Assembly: GCA_023313575.1 (NCBI GenBank)
Contig: JAJTTP010000007.1
Location: 1 to 64,000, forward strand
Source: Eutypella sp. D-1
Lineage: Eukaryota; Ascomycota; Sordariomycetes; Xylariales; Diatrypaceae
Direction: 5' to 3'
DNA length: 64,000 nucleotides
Under the pieces are notes generated by a model, which was given only the letters and a program-made list of their open reading frames with translations, was not told the DNA's origin and ran no database searches. Made by a program: the position numbers and the translations under genes. Positions 26,725 to 39,319 of this stretch are shown here, piece after piece (position 1 is the stretch's first letter; each line of letters begins with the position of its first letter).

Positions 26725-29700
26725 GTAAAAACGGTTTTTTACCGGGATAAAAGTTAATAGCCCGGTAGGCCGTATTTATTTCCGAGATACGGAAAATAAT
26801 TTTTACGAAATAAATATTAAAAAAAACGAATATAATAAATTTACGGTCCGAATTAGTAATACTTTTTAATATTTACGTTTACCCCGGCTTATAAAATAAA
26901 AAACTTTAAAGATTATTAAAAATTATAAATTATAACTTACGGCGTAATATATATAAACGAAAAAAATGTTTACGAATTATTTAAATAAATATCCGTAAAA
27001 AACCGGTAATATATAATATTATTTTAAACACGGTAATTAAAGTTAAAGCCGATATTATATTAATATAAAAATTATAAATATAAGTTAAAATAATAAATAA
27101 TAAACGATTAATTAAAACTTATTTAAAATATAACGTTTTTTTTTATAAAAGATTAGGTTTTTTAAATACTGTAAGTACTTATATATATACGGTAAAACCT
27201 TAACTTATAAACCACGTAACTGCGCTTTTTTATTTCTTTAAACGTATACGTAATAAAAATTAATAACGTTAAATCAGTTAATATTTATATCGATTAAATA
27301 AACCCTTATTTACTTTTTATATTTTTTAAAAACTAAAAGTTAATTAATAAACGGTACGTCGGAAAAGATTTTAACGCGGTATATTAAATATAATAACTAA
27401 ATTATTAACGTTATAAAGGATTAAGTATTAAAGTAATAAAATAAATAAAGGCGTAATTACTAAACGTTTTTAACTTAAAAGCCTTTATTTATATAATAAA
27501 TAACATATTAAACCTGGCTTTATTAAACGTTTTAAAAATAACGGCGGCAATCGACGATATTTTACATACCGGCTCCGATTATTATATTATAATAACCGAG
27601 ATACCGGTAAATTTTTCGGAAAAACTTTTATACGTTAAATTAAGCTTTTCCGAAAAAGCCCGTTTACGTTTTTTTTAATTAGTACATATATATTAAAAAT
27701 AAAACCCGAATAACCTTTTTTTTTAATAAACCTGATATTAAAAAAAAAACGGAAATATTTATTAATATTTTATTAAAAATGTTAAAACGGGTTATAAAAA
27801 TTACGGGTAAATTAAAATATAACCGCGGCCGGGATATTATTTAATGGAATAATAATTACGAAAAAATTATAACGCGTTTAAAACAGGTATACCGGAAAGA
27901 TAACGCGAAAAAATAAACGTTAATTAAAATATAAAAGAAAATAGTACGGAAAGTTAAAAAATAATATTAAGATAAATTTATCGCCGAAATTAATAATAAT
28001 AAAAATATTTATAAAATTATCGGTTAATATAAATTTAAAAATAATTTTTATTTATTATTAATAAAACATAGGGATAAAATAATTACCGATATAAAAAAAA
28101 ATTAACTTATTACGTTATAAAATATTAATCCCGTAAATGGTTAACGGGGATATCGTAAACTTTTAATAGCTATTATAGCTATAAAACCAGAATAAACTTA
28201 ATTATAAAAACGTTTAATAAATTTATCCTAACTTTTTATAAAACTTTCGGGTATTAATAATAAAGGCGGAAAACGTATATATCCGTACTTTATTTACAGC
28301 ATTTAATAAAAACGGGTTAATAATTATATTATTACAATTAATTTAACCGGTAATTAATAAAGCGGTGCATATATTATATAAAATATATTTACGTTATAAT
28401 TATTACTTATAAACCTTTAAAATAACGGAAATAATTATATTCCCGAAAATAAATAAATTTAATTTTATTAAATTTAAATCTTAAAAATTTATATCTTTAT
28501 TTTTATATTTAAGCAAAAAGTTAAAAAGGTTAATGGTTAAACATATAACGGTATAAACCTTACGTTATAAAATACTTTATCCGTAATAATTCGGCACTTT
28601 TTTAAAAAAATTAACGGTCGATTTAATTATATACGTTATTTACGACATTAAATAGGCTTTCGTTTACGAAAACGTTATATCGTTATTAATAATAAACGTA
28701 TTAAATATTTTTAACGTTATTTTACGTAACTGCTTTATTTTCCGGTTAAAATAATAAAAGTAAAATATAAAACTTATATAATAAATAAACTTTTTTATAA
28801 TAAATCGGCGGGCCGTTATTTGCATAAAAAATATTATTATCGACCCGATCCTTTTATTTTACGGCGTGTTATAAAAATCCTTTATATCTTTTATTTTTTT
28901 TATGTTATATATCGAACTAATATTACGGAAAAAACCGATATTTAATACCAGGTTTAAATATATAAATAATATTATTATTTTATGCATTAACTTAATAACC
29001 TTTTATACGGCCGCCGCTTTAATTACCGATATAAAAAACGTACTTAATTAAGGAAAAATAATATATCATTTTTTAATTTAATAAAATATACACTTAAATA
29101 TTTTTATAAAAGTAAAACTTTTAAAATTGACGCAGTTATTACTACGGGTAATGCTTCTAAGGTCGAAAGTTTAATAAATATAATCCGGTAATTAAATGTT
29201 TTTTTAAATTTATAACTTACTTTTAAAAAATACGTTATTAAATAAAGTAATAAAACGTTACGGGTAACTAATTATATATAACATTTTAATAAAATCGTAT
29301 ATAGGTTTTTTTTTAAATAAAACCGTTAAAACTGTTAAAGTTTACGTAATACCGATCGTACTATATATCGTAAAAACTTAATAATTAAAACTTTAACGCT
29401 TTTAGGTTAAAAACATATTTAAATCAGCCGATATTAAAATAAACTTATTTATAAACAGATTTAATAAACTATTTAAAATTACCGTTAAAACCGCGTTACC
29501 CGTTCAACGTATTATTTATATTATTATTTCTTATAAAAAATTGGGGATATTATTAATAAAAATACTTTTTATATAAATTAAATTAAAACATTTAATACGT
29601 TTTCGGACGTTGAATAGAAATTATTTTATAATTACCCGCTTATCCTATTTTTTAAAAAAAATTAATATATTTATAATTTACCGATATAGCTTTACATTAT

Positions 29701-30835
29701 TTACGCTTATTTTATTTTATAAAATAATAGCCGTTATTATTTATACCCTTTTTTTCGAATAAAAACGAAAGTATTAAAGTGTATAAAAAATAACTATCCT
29801 CCTTTTTATTAATGGATTTAATTATTTATTTTAATAGCTTTAAAATCGACCGTATAAATTAAAGTTTTATATTTTATTAAAAATATTGTTAATTTTATGC
29901 CGTTTATAAACTTTTAATTTCCGTAAAAGTTTTCGATAAAATAATAATAACCGCTTATAAAACGGAATAATAAATAGAAAAAGATTAATATAATTTTAAC
30001 CTTTCGCTAACCGGCTTATATTTTTATATCGATAATATAACGGTTATATAAAACTTATTCGGTTATTTATCCGATAATTTTTAAACCAATTTTTTAACTT
30101 TTTACGATATAATTATTTATATCCGGCCGTTTATTACGTTTATTTAATAAACGCCGGGATATAAAAATATTGCCCATAATAAAATTATAAACGTTTAAAT
30201 TAAACTCGGGGTTATTTAATACCCGGATACCGGGATAATAATTTTTATTTATTTTAAACGTATTATTAAAAAAAAACGTAAACTTTTTTTTATTAAATAA
30301 TAGCTTCGAAATATTTTTTTTTTATATATACAATGAAATTTACCGTATAAAAAATTACCGTTTAAACTTTTTCTTTTATGTTTAATATTATATTACCTTT
30401 TTATAAAACGATCGGGTTATAATAATTTTACCGAATATTATTAACGCTTTAAATATAATACGTTTTACTTTTACCGGTATAAAAAAAACCGCTAGCTATA
30501 TTTTTAATTATAATATTATAAAAAACATTTTTTACTTTTTAACCTAACCCGGTTACGAAATAACTTAATTTTTTAATTATAAAAGCTATTTCGCTTTTTT
30601 AACTTTATTTAATAAAACCAGGCCTTATTTAACGGATTAAATACGGCGCGTAACAAAATACGGCAAATTTTAAAACCATTTACTTACTTTCGGTATTTAA
30701 ATAACGGGTAAAATAATTAAAATATAAGGCGGAAAATTCGGAAATAAATAATATGGCCTTAATTAAAGGATAGCTATAAATAAAATAATAAAAGATTTCT
30801 TATATTAACCGTAACACGTTAATACGGCCCGTCCC
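26725..30835 (+). mobile_element. LINE copy B, 3' part with ORF2 (RIP-mutated)
   Basis: Continuation of the copy interrupted at 12,953. ORF2 can be followed by its mutated motifs: endonuclease with the terminal Ser-Asp-His motif at 27,574-27,582 (His now Tyr), RT with an IPKxNKP...SW.PISL-type block near 28,440-28,560, the catalytic YxDD as Y-I-N-N near 28,955-28,985, and RNase H with YIDNTAVI near 30,030-30,060. The 3' tail ends near 30,835, cut short relative to the complete tail at 5,226-5,389, and a new LINE 5' leader follows directly. Placement in the Tad1-like group rests on the RT and RNase H layout. All frames are closed by TAA/TAG. Confidence 0.75.
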
Positions 30836-30844
30836 CGGATAAAC

Positions 30845-32433
30845 TTATTCCATATCTTTTTCCCTTTTATATTTTTTACTTTAACTATTATTAAAACTTT
30901 TACTTATATATAAAACTTTTATATTATAAGCGTTATTTATTTTATGCTTTTAAATTAAGCATATCTGTAAATATTAAAAATAATAAAACCGCCGCTTTTT
31001 TAACTTTAAACTCCTTTGCGGTAAAGTATAAAACGTTTTACCTTTAAAATACCCGCGATAGTTATCCGTATTTATAATGCCGTTTTTACGGTAATAATAT
31101 TATTATAGCTTACGTTTACGTATGTTTTTAATAAAAAATTTAATACGGGTATACATAAACTTAAAGCTTAGCTTAAAAAGTATAAAATTAATAAATTTTT
31201 ATAGCCGGTTTTTTTTATTTTAAAAACCCCGAAAAATATATTAAATAATTTTATATTTTTTTAATCCGTAGATTATAAAAAAAAGGTAATAATAAAGGTA
31301 AAATTCGATATATTATTTATTTTACTTATTTATTTTACTTATTTATTTAAATATTGGTTTTAAAAAGTATAATATAAAAATATACGTAACATAAGCCGTA
31401 ACGTTTTATAAGCTAGTAAAAAAAGTAATAACCAGGATTACGAATAGTTTAAACCCCGAATTTACTGGTTATATTATTACCATTATTATTAATATTATTA
31501 ATATTATTAATATTATTAACATTATTAATATTAAAAAGCATAAAATATAAAAACTTAACGGCTTTATTTAATTTTAACACGTTTTACCTTTTACTTTTTA
31601 TTAATATTTTTTAATAAAAGTTATTTATTAAGGCTTTAGTTAATAATAACGGCAGTAAACCGTTACGGTTTATTTAATTTTAACCGGCGCCGAGAATATC
31701 GTATATAAGCGTAACGGTAACGGTAAAATTAATAAGGAAAAATTATATTTTAATCCAGTCGTAAAAAACGCGATAATATTAAAAATAACGATAATAATTA
31801 ACGTATTAAGCGGAAATAAAAATGGCTTTACCTTTTCTTAATTAAAAAATTTAAACCGGGGAAGATTTTAATTAATATTTAAACCGCCGCTTTTTTTTTA
31901 AATTAGAAAATAATTATAAATAAGTAACATTTAAATTAATAAATATTAAGATAATTATAATAAAAATTTTAAACATTCATTTAATAAAAATTATAAAGAA
32001 AAACCCGAAAATTATATAATACGACCGTCATTTAGATTTTTATAATAAACGTAACTGTAATAAGTTTAAAAAGTATAAACGGTATAATTAAAAAATTTAT
32101 AACGACCCGGAAATATATTAAGTTTATTTTAAATACTTTAATTACAAAAGCTTTTATATTTACGATAATCTTTTTTACCCCGCCCGTTTTATTAAAATAA
32201 ATAGGTAAATTATTAAATTTACCCGCGTTTATTTTATATTTATTAAGTAATTAAAAAAACGATAATATTTGAAGGTTGTACAAGTAATAACGGTAAAAGA
32301 AACCTCGGCCGCGGTTATTAATATTTTAATAAATGATTAAGCCTTAACGGCTTAATAGGTTTAAAGATTTCCCTAAATACCCGCGTAAATACTTAAAGGA
32401 TTTAAAGTAATTATTATTCTTTTAACTTTAAAG
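30845..32433 (+). mobile_element. LINE copy C, 5' part, cut by E3
   Basis: It starts with the pyrimidine-rich leader (near 30,845) and carries ORF1 up to the segment after the zinc-binding motif (near 32,130-32,200). It stops at 32,433 against the E3 LTR. Part of ORF1 present in copies A and B (their region about 8,530-8,870) is missing, because the text jumps near 31,990. The segment that should resume on the other side of E3 does not: there the LINE is inverted. Confidence 0.68.
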
Positions 32434-32871
32434 TGTGACGGCTGGTCTATTCCTAACTATTAGTCCAGTCGAGGGGTTTATGTTAGCAGGAGTGCTGGGG
32501 TTTTAAGCAATAAGTAATCACGTTTGGTAATAGCAAAAAAAAAAGTGCTTTAGGTAACCAAGTTATATTATAAACTGGTAAGCTTAAAAATTATTTAAGA
32601 AAAAGGTAATAAACGTGGCTATATACTATTTATATTTTTTGTTCCTAACACTGAAATATATAGTTACTGTTAAATCGTTAAGATAGCTGGTTATCCCAGT
32701 TATCCTGGATTATTAGGATAGCTGGTTATCTTAACTATCCTTTTTATTACGTGATTCGGACGTGGCTAACCTATTGTGGCTAGGTTTTTTTAAAAACCTT
32801 ATTCTTTCGGATAGGATCGTAATTTATTATTGGCCCCATTTGGCCTTTTATAACCTAACCAGGTTATAACA
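32434..32871 (-). repeat. E3 3' LTR
   Basis: 438 bp. Its U3 differs from the E1 and E2 types: it has the segment around ttcggacgtggctaacc and ends with cctaaccaggttataaca. It contains overlapping GATAGCTGG / CCAGTTATCC motifs that can pair. Confidence 0.87.
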
Positions 32872-33086
32872 CGATTTTTCCCCTTCCAGGGTTTTTATCC
32901 TTAAAACCCATTCTCCCGTTCTTATTGCTATAAATATTTTCTTTTCCTTTTTATTTTATTTTATCTTTTATCATATCCGGTCGTATTAACAAATCGATCT
33001 CTTAACGTGCGAAACCTTTATTTTAACGTAAAACTTTTTAACGTAATTCTTTTTTTACGGCGGTTTTATCGTTTAATCCGATTAAT

Positions 33087-33590
33087 ATGGCTTTTTATTT
33101 TTATTATAAACGCCGTTAGTTTAAATATAAGGTTTTTGACTCGGACTTTTTTTGCTATTCGTTATATATTTGTTATAACCGGAATTAATGCGATATATCT
33201 GGGCTTAATCCGGAGTAATTATAAAAGGTTATATCTTAGCATCGAAAACTGGAGTTAAAATTTAAGGCTATTAAGGAGGAAGCTGATATAATTAATATAA
33301 AATTCTGTCGTTTTCGTCGTTAAAAGCGTATATGGTATAAAAAAATAATAAAGGCGGTTTTTCGTAATATCGATAATTTGAAAAAGTTAAAGGAAAAAAA
33401 GCGTCGGGCGGAAAATACGCGTTTTACAGGGTTTACTAAAGCGTTTATAAATTTTAAGGTTATTCCGGATCTTAATTAGTTTAAAATAAATATATCGGGT
33501 GATTTTAATTAAGATGTTATTTTTGCTAACGTTTCCGTTAGCGTTAATAAAAATTTTTTAAAAAGCGTTAAGCGTTTATTAAGTGGTTAA
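33087..33590 (+). pseudogene. antisense ORF of E3 (168 codons, RIP-broken)
   Basis: This copy still has an ATG at 33,087 at the position aligned to ATA in the other elements, and ends with TAA at 33,588-33,590. Stops inside are TAA/TAG only. The pattern is an aromatic N-terminus (MAFYFYYKRR), an RKLELKFK segment in the middle, then an IWYKKIIKA segment leading to the coiled-coil IDNL stretch, then AENTRFTGF and a C-terminal NVSV segment. It lies opposite to and downstream of pol, ending at the chromodomain end. In-frame similarity to E1 extends upstream of the ATG to about 33,005, so the original start may be earlier. The open frame at 33,007-33,258 is in a different phase and is fortuitous. 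Confidence 0.58.
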
Positions 33591-33594
33591 CGGG

Positions 33595-36500
33595 TTTTTA
33601 TATATTTTCGGAGTTATTATATCCTTTTTATTTAATTTTATATTTTATTTATCCATTTTTTATTTACACGTTTAAGATTTTTTTTATTTCGTATTCGTTT
33701 ATTTTTATTTCGATATCGTTTTATCCTGTTTTTATAACGTTTATATCTGCTACGTTTTTAAATAAGGAAATATAAAAAATTTAATAGATCCTGACTTTTA
33801 ATAATAGGTCCAATTCGTAGTTATTTTTTAATATTTTTTTAATAACTAGGTACAGTCCGATATATTTATAATCGAGTTTTTTACTAGGTTATTTTATCGT
33901 GATATTTTTTATGGCTAAATAAACCATGTTTTTTTCCGAGAAGGTTAGTCCTTTTAACCTTTTTTGGATATAATATTTACTTATTTATTAACGTACGAGT
34001 TCGAGTTTTTTTTTTATTTTTTTATATAATTATTTAAGTTATTTTAATATTAACATAGTTTTAATATTATTTAGTCCTTTTTTATAAACGTTTCGAGAAG
34101 CGTTTAGAATAAATCCGAAATTGGCGTTAATAGGTGTTATTTATATATTTTTATAATAGGCTATGTTATAAGCTAATTATGCAATAAGTAACTATTTTAT
34201 TTAATTATTTTATTTATAATTAATATATTATCAAAAATAAGTTTTTAATATTTGGTTAATTCGTTCTGTTTATCCGTTTACTTAAGGTTTAAAAGCTGTC
34301 GTAAGCTTAGGGTTTAGTTTTAATTTTATTATAAAACTTTGTTAAAATTTCGATATAAATGTTATTCCTTTATCGGAGATGATTTCGAATATAAGGCTGT
34401 ATATTATTATAATATGTTATAAAAAAATGTATGCCATTTATTTTACGTCGGTGTTTTTGTTATATAGGATAAAATAAGAAAATTTTATAAATCGGTTAAC
34501 GATTATAAATATATTGTTATAACCGTTACATATTATTAGATTTTTTGATATCGGTAACTTAATGATAAAATTAAATATAATAAATTCTTATAGTCGTTTA
34601 TTAATTAATAATGGTTATAGTTCTCCGTAAGGTTTATATCGTTTTGTTTTAGTTTTTCCATATATATTATATCGTTATTATATTTATTATATTACTGATT
34701 TTATTTTATCGAATATATAGGTCCGTTATAATCGTTTAAAGATTTTGTAATTTCCTAAGTGTCCGTATAAAGGATGTTCATAAATTTTTTATATTAACTG
34801 TTTCTATAGTTCTTATGGTATTTATAGCTTTTTTATTTATTTTTTTATTAGTAATTCGTTATTATGTTATTCGATTTACTTATATAGGTTATTTTAAATA
34901 ATTTTAATAGCAATAATTTATTATTATTCCAGGTGTTTTTTTGGCGTTTATCGGAATACCGCGTATTTAATTAGTATATATATTTTTTTTATAACAGGTT
35001 ATTTATTAATGGCATTTGCTTATCCGTTTTTTAATCCTTTTTTATGGATGATGATATAATCGAATTTTACAAGATATTTAACGTATCGTAACTGTTTTCC
35101 GCTAAAGGTTTAAATGGTAAAAAAGTATGTAATATTTTTATGGTTAGTATAGACTTTAATTTAATGCATGTTTTTTATAAAGTAGTGTTTAAATTTTTTA
35201 AATGCGTTAACGATAATAAGAAATTCTTTATCGTAAATCGGATAATTAAGTTCGGTTTTAATAAGTTTATGAAAATAAAATGCGATAAGATATAATTTTC
35301 TTTTTTTATTTCGTTATTTAATTTATATTCCGAGGGCGTAATCTAAAGCGTCGGTTTTTAATTTAACGGGTTTTTTAAGATCGTATATAATAAGTACTAG
35401 TTTATTAATGATAACGTTTTTTAGCTTTTTAAAAAATTTATTTAATTTATTAATTTATATAAACCGTTTATCTTTTTTTATTAGTTCCGTAAAAGGTATT
35501 ATAATATGTTTAAATCGTTATATAAATTTCTGATAATAATTTATTAAGCCGAGAAAAGCCTGTATTTCTTTTATATTAATGGGCATTTTCCAGTTTTTAA
35601 TAATTACGATTTTTTTAAGGTCTATTTTAATATGTTCGGGGGTAATAATATATCTAAGGAATTCCATTTTTTATATATAAAATATACTTTTTTTAGGTTT
35701 TATTAATAAGTTAGCGTTTTATAATATTTATAATACTTTATATATATATTTTTTATGTTATTCCTTTAAATCTAAGTAAATAAAGATATCGTTAAGATAA
35801 TAAATAATAAAAATATTAAAATATTTTCGTAATACGTGGTTAATTATACGTTAAAACGATGTTAATACGTTAATTAATCCGAAAAGTATAATTAAATACT
35901 TAAATAAGCCGTATTTCGTTTTAAAAACTGTTTTTTATTCGTTTCCGGGTTTAATTTTAATATAGTAATATCCGTTTTTAAGGTTTAAAGTGGTAAACTA
36001 TTTAATTCCGTGCAGGCGGTTTTTTATTTTAATAATAAGTAGTAACGGTATTCGGTTTTTAACGGTAATCTTATTTAATTATCGATAATCGATTATTAAT
36101 TATAATTTGCCGTTTTTTTTAAGCATAAATATGATAAGGTATCTTGTTAATAATTTTAATCGTCGGATATATCTTTTTGTTAACTTATTTTCGAGGTATT
36201 TTTGTAATTCCTTAAGTTCGATCTTATTAAGGTTATAAATTTTGTGGAATCGTGGCGTTTTTTTTTTTATAAAAATAATTTCGTGGTTTTATTTATTACG
36301 GTTTAATAATCCTTTTTTAAATTTTTCGCGAAATATTTTGTTATATTAATGATATTATGGTGGTACGTTACGTATTTATAATATCGTCGTATTTTCTTTT
36401 TTTAAGATATTATTAAAAAGGCGGAATCGTTATCGGATAAATGTAATAATTCGTTTAATCCTTTTTTCGTGTCCTTTTTCTTTAGTTCGTTGTATTCCTT

Positions 36501-38800
36501 TTAGTAAGGTTTTTATCGTATTTTTATGCCTATATTCGTTATCCGTTAAATATTAAGATTTCTTTTTTAAGTTATTATCGGTTTTTAAAAGATAAGGAAA
36601 TGTTATTTAGTTAATTTTTTAATTAATCGATGGATTATATTAATGTAATTATAGTTATTTAAAGATTATGTCGTATTTTTTTAAAGGTATAATATTAAAG
36701 ATAACGTTTTACTTTTATTTTTCGATATATACGTTAAATTAATCGGCTTCCCGTAATATTTTTTTTTCGTTATATTTAAAAATATAACCTTCGGTTCTTA
36801 TTATGTTATAAAGGTGTTATTTCTTTTTTTATAGTAACTATAACTTATTACATAGTTTTGGGGTTATATAATTACCGTCGGTTTCGTTATTTATTATAAC
36901 GGTATACTAATTATCTTTAACTTTTATTCGTATTATAATATATCTGTATCGTTTTTAGGCTTTTAAAATAGTTCGTAAATATTATATTACGTTTTTAGGC
37001 CTTATAATACCGTTTTATAGCTTTAGTATAAACGGTTTTAACTTTTTAAATTTTTACCGTAAACTTATATGGCATTATACGGGTTATTATAAAGTTTTTC
37101 CTTACTGGATTCTTTTTATACGTATAATTATTTTTTTATTGTTAAATCTTTATAAAAATATTTAAAGCTAATTTTATTAAAGGTTATTTTTTTAATAAGT
37201 CTTTATAAACGTATAGGTCGGCGTTTAATAACTTGTTTTTCTAATATCGGATTTTATGTTTTTATTATTCGATCTTATTCCGGATCTTTATAATTTCTGG
37301 CGTCTGATATGTATATTTGTTATAATGGTATACTTAATATCTTTCGGGGTAGGATATCTTTTCTGGCTACTTTTAATTATACGGTACGCGGTTAACATAA
37401 TGTGTGATTTTTTTATATTATTATCGATCGGTTTCGTTTCTTTTTTATTATAAAAAATCGAATCCTTTTTTAATTATTTATTTAATTCGGTTAGTAATAC
37501 CGATTTTTCGTTCTTTATATTAATAATATTCGTATTTTCGGTAATTAACGGGGTGTTTTAAAAAATGCAGCGTCCGAGTTTAAATTTTTTAATTAATAAA
37601 CTTGTTTCAGTTACGAAGTTATTATAAATAAATTTTAAATCGTTATTTTTTAAGGTGTTACTGGGATCGTTTAACGTAAATGCCGTATATTTTTTATAAT
37701 TTATAATTTTATCGTTCCTTAAACCAGTTAATTAATTGTTTTATTTTTTCCTTTTCCGCGTAATAAGTTTCCGCGAAAGCTTTTTTTTTATTATTATTAA
37801 AGTATTTATTTTGTTATTATTAACGTTATCGTTTTATTGCGGCTTAGGTTAATCGTTTAGCTTTTTATAGTTTTTATTAATAAATGTTATTATCCGAATA
37901 TATGTAACGGATTATTTTAAGCGTTTTTTTACCGGTAGGAGGTTATTTTTTTTCGGGTACAGGTTTTTAATTTTTATTTTGCTTAAATTTTTTATATTCT
38001 TTTTTAAAATATCCTATTTTATTATAATTATAGTATTTAATTTATTGTTTATTTTTTCGTATCATATCGAGCGATATAAATCCTGGTGCTATCCCGTAAG
38101 ATATGTTAGTAAGTTTTTAATCCTGATTCTTATTATTTTAATATCTTTTAAGTATATAATATCCTTTTTTTTTTTAACATCGTTTAAATTATTTGTTATC
38201 GATTTTAATTATTAAAGTAACGAACTTATTAATAATGCTTAATCTGTCGTATAAAATAATTTTATCCTTAACCGTATTTTTAAATCCTTAATAAAACGTA
38301 TCGATAAAGGACTTATCGTTTTTTTAATTAGTTTTTACTGTAAGCTGTTTAAATTATGCGGCGTAAATATAGGCTGTTTTTTTTTATTTAAAATTTAAGA
38401 GTTATTATGTAACGGCTTAGGCTTTATCCGGGTTTTTATAATTAATTTTTACCTTTTTTACGAAATTTTTATACTTTTCGAAAAAACGTTTAATTTCCGT
38501 AATTCTTTTTTTTTTTTCCATTTTTACGAAAGCATTTAAAGTGGGTTTAAACTATTAAGTTATTTTTCCGGTAAAGCATAAAGCGATGTCGAAAATTTTG
38601 TTAGCTTTTTCGGTTAATATATGGCGTTATTAATACAGGTAAGCCGCGGCTGTAATAAAAAAAGGTTATACGGGGGTAATGCCATTATAGGGTTTAAATC
38701 TTTTAAGTTTGAATTTAACGGGTATAATCTTTTAGGTTACGGCTATAATTGCCGTTTACTCGATTTATTCGATTCGTTCGAGTAATAATTTAATGATTTA
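33595..38800 (-). pseudogene. E3 gag-pol with chromodomain (RIP-inactivated)
   Basis: From high to low coordinates: gag capsid-like segment near 38,577-38,535, CCHC knuckle near 38,045-38,003, RT DYR block near 36,110-36,075, RNase H start near 35,366-35,322, integrase, and chromodomain near 33,690-33,600. Domain order gag-RT-RNaseH-integrase-chromodomain is that of Metaviridae chromoviruses. The short plus-strand open frames at 37,256-37,453 and 37,979-38,215 are on the opposite strand of gag and are artefacts of low stop density there. Confidence 0.8.
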
Positions 38801-38880
38801 TTAAGGGTTTTGGCCTGAAGAAAATATAGTGTAGGATATTGCTTAAAGTTAATAATATTATTAAATAAAAGCTTATAACG

Positions 38881-39319
38881 TGTAACGGTTGGTTTATTCC
38901 TAATTATTAGTTTAATTAAGGGGTTTATGTTAGCAGGAGTGTTGGGGGTTTTAAGTAATAAGTAGTTACGTTTGGTGATAATAAAAAGAAGGGTATTTTA
39001 GGTAATTAAGTTATATTATAAGTTAATAAGCTTAAAGATTATTTAAGAAAAAGGTAATAAGCGTGGCTATATATTATTTATGTCTTTTGTTCTTAATATT
39101 GGAATGTATGGTTATTATTAGATCGTTAGGATAGCTGGTTATCCTAGCTATCCTGGATTATTGGGATAGCTGGCTATTTTAACTATCCTTTTTATTACGT
39201 AATTCGGACGTGGCTGACCCATTGTGGCTAGGTTTTTTTGAAAACCTCGTTCTTTCGGATGGGATCGTGATTCGTTGTTGGCCCCACTTGGCCTTTCATG
39301 ACCTGACCAGGTCATAACA
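38881..39319 (-). repeat. E3 5' LTR
   Basis: 439 bp, same subtype as 32,434-32,871. The stretch of about 39,120-39,319 is little mutated, with many CpA/TpG, as in cattgtggctagg. The interior-distal half is more RIPped. Confidence 0.87.

Larger units (their letters stand above)
32434..39319 (-). mobile_element. E3: Ty3/gypsy chromovirus, complete
   Basis: A 6,886-bp element on the minus strand, with LTRs of one subtype at 32,434-32,871 and 38,881-39,319 starting TGTGACGG/TGTAACGG and ending ATAACA. It holds the uninterrupted version of the E1/E2 interior. No target duplication is visible (taaag on the left, ttaat on the right), and the flanks are LINE pieces in opposite orientation. Confidence 0.88.

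Noticed and set aside
33007..33258. An 83-codon open frame in E3 with hydrophobic residues.
   Set aside because: It is out of phase with the conserved antisense frame and absent in the other three elements. The frames at 3,337, 37,256 and 37,979 are also chance gaps in RIPped DNA.
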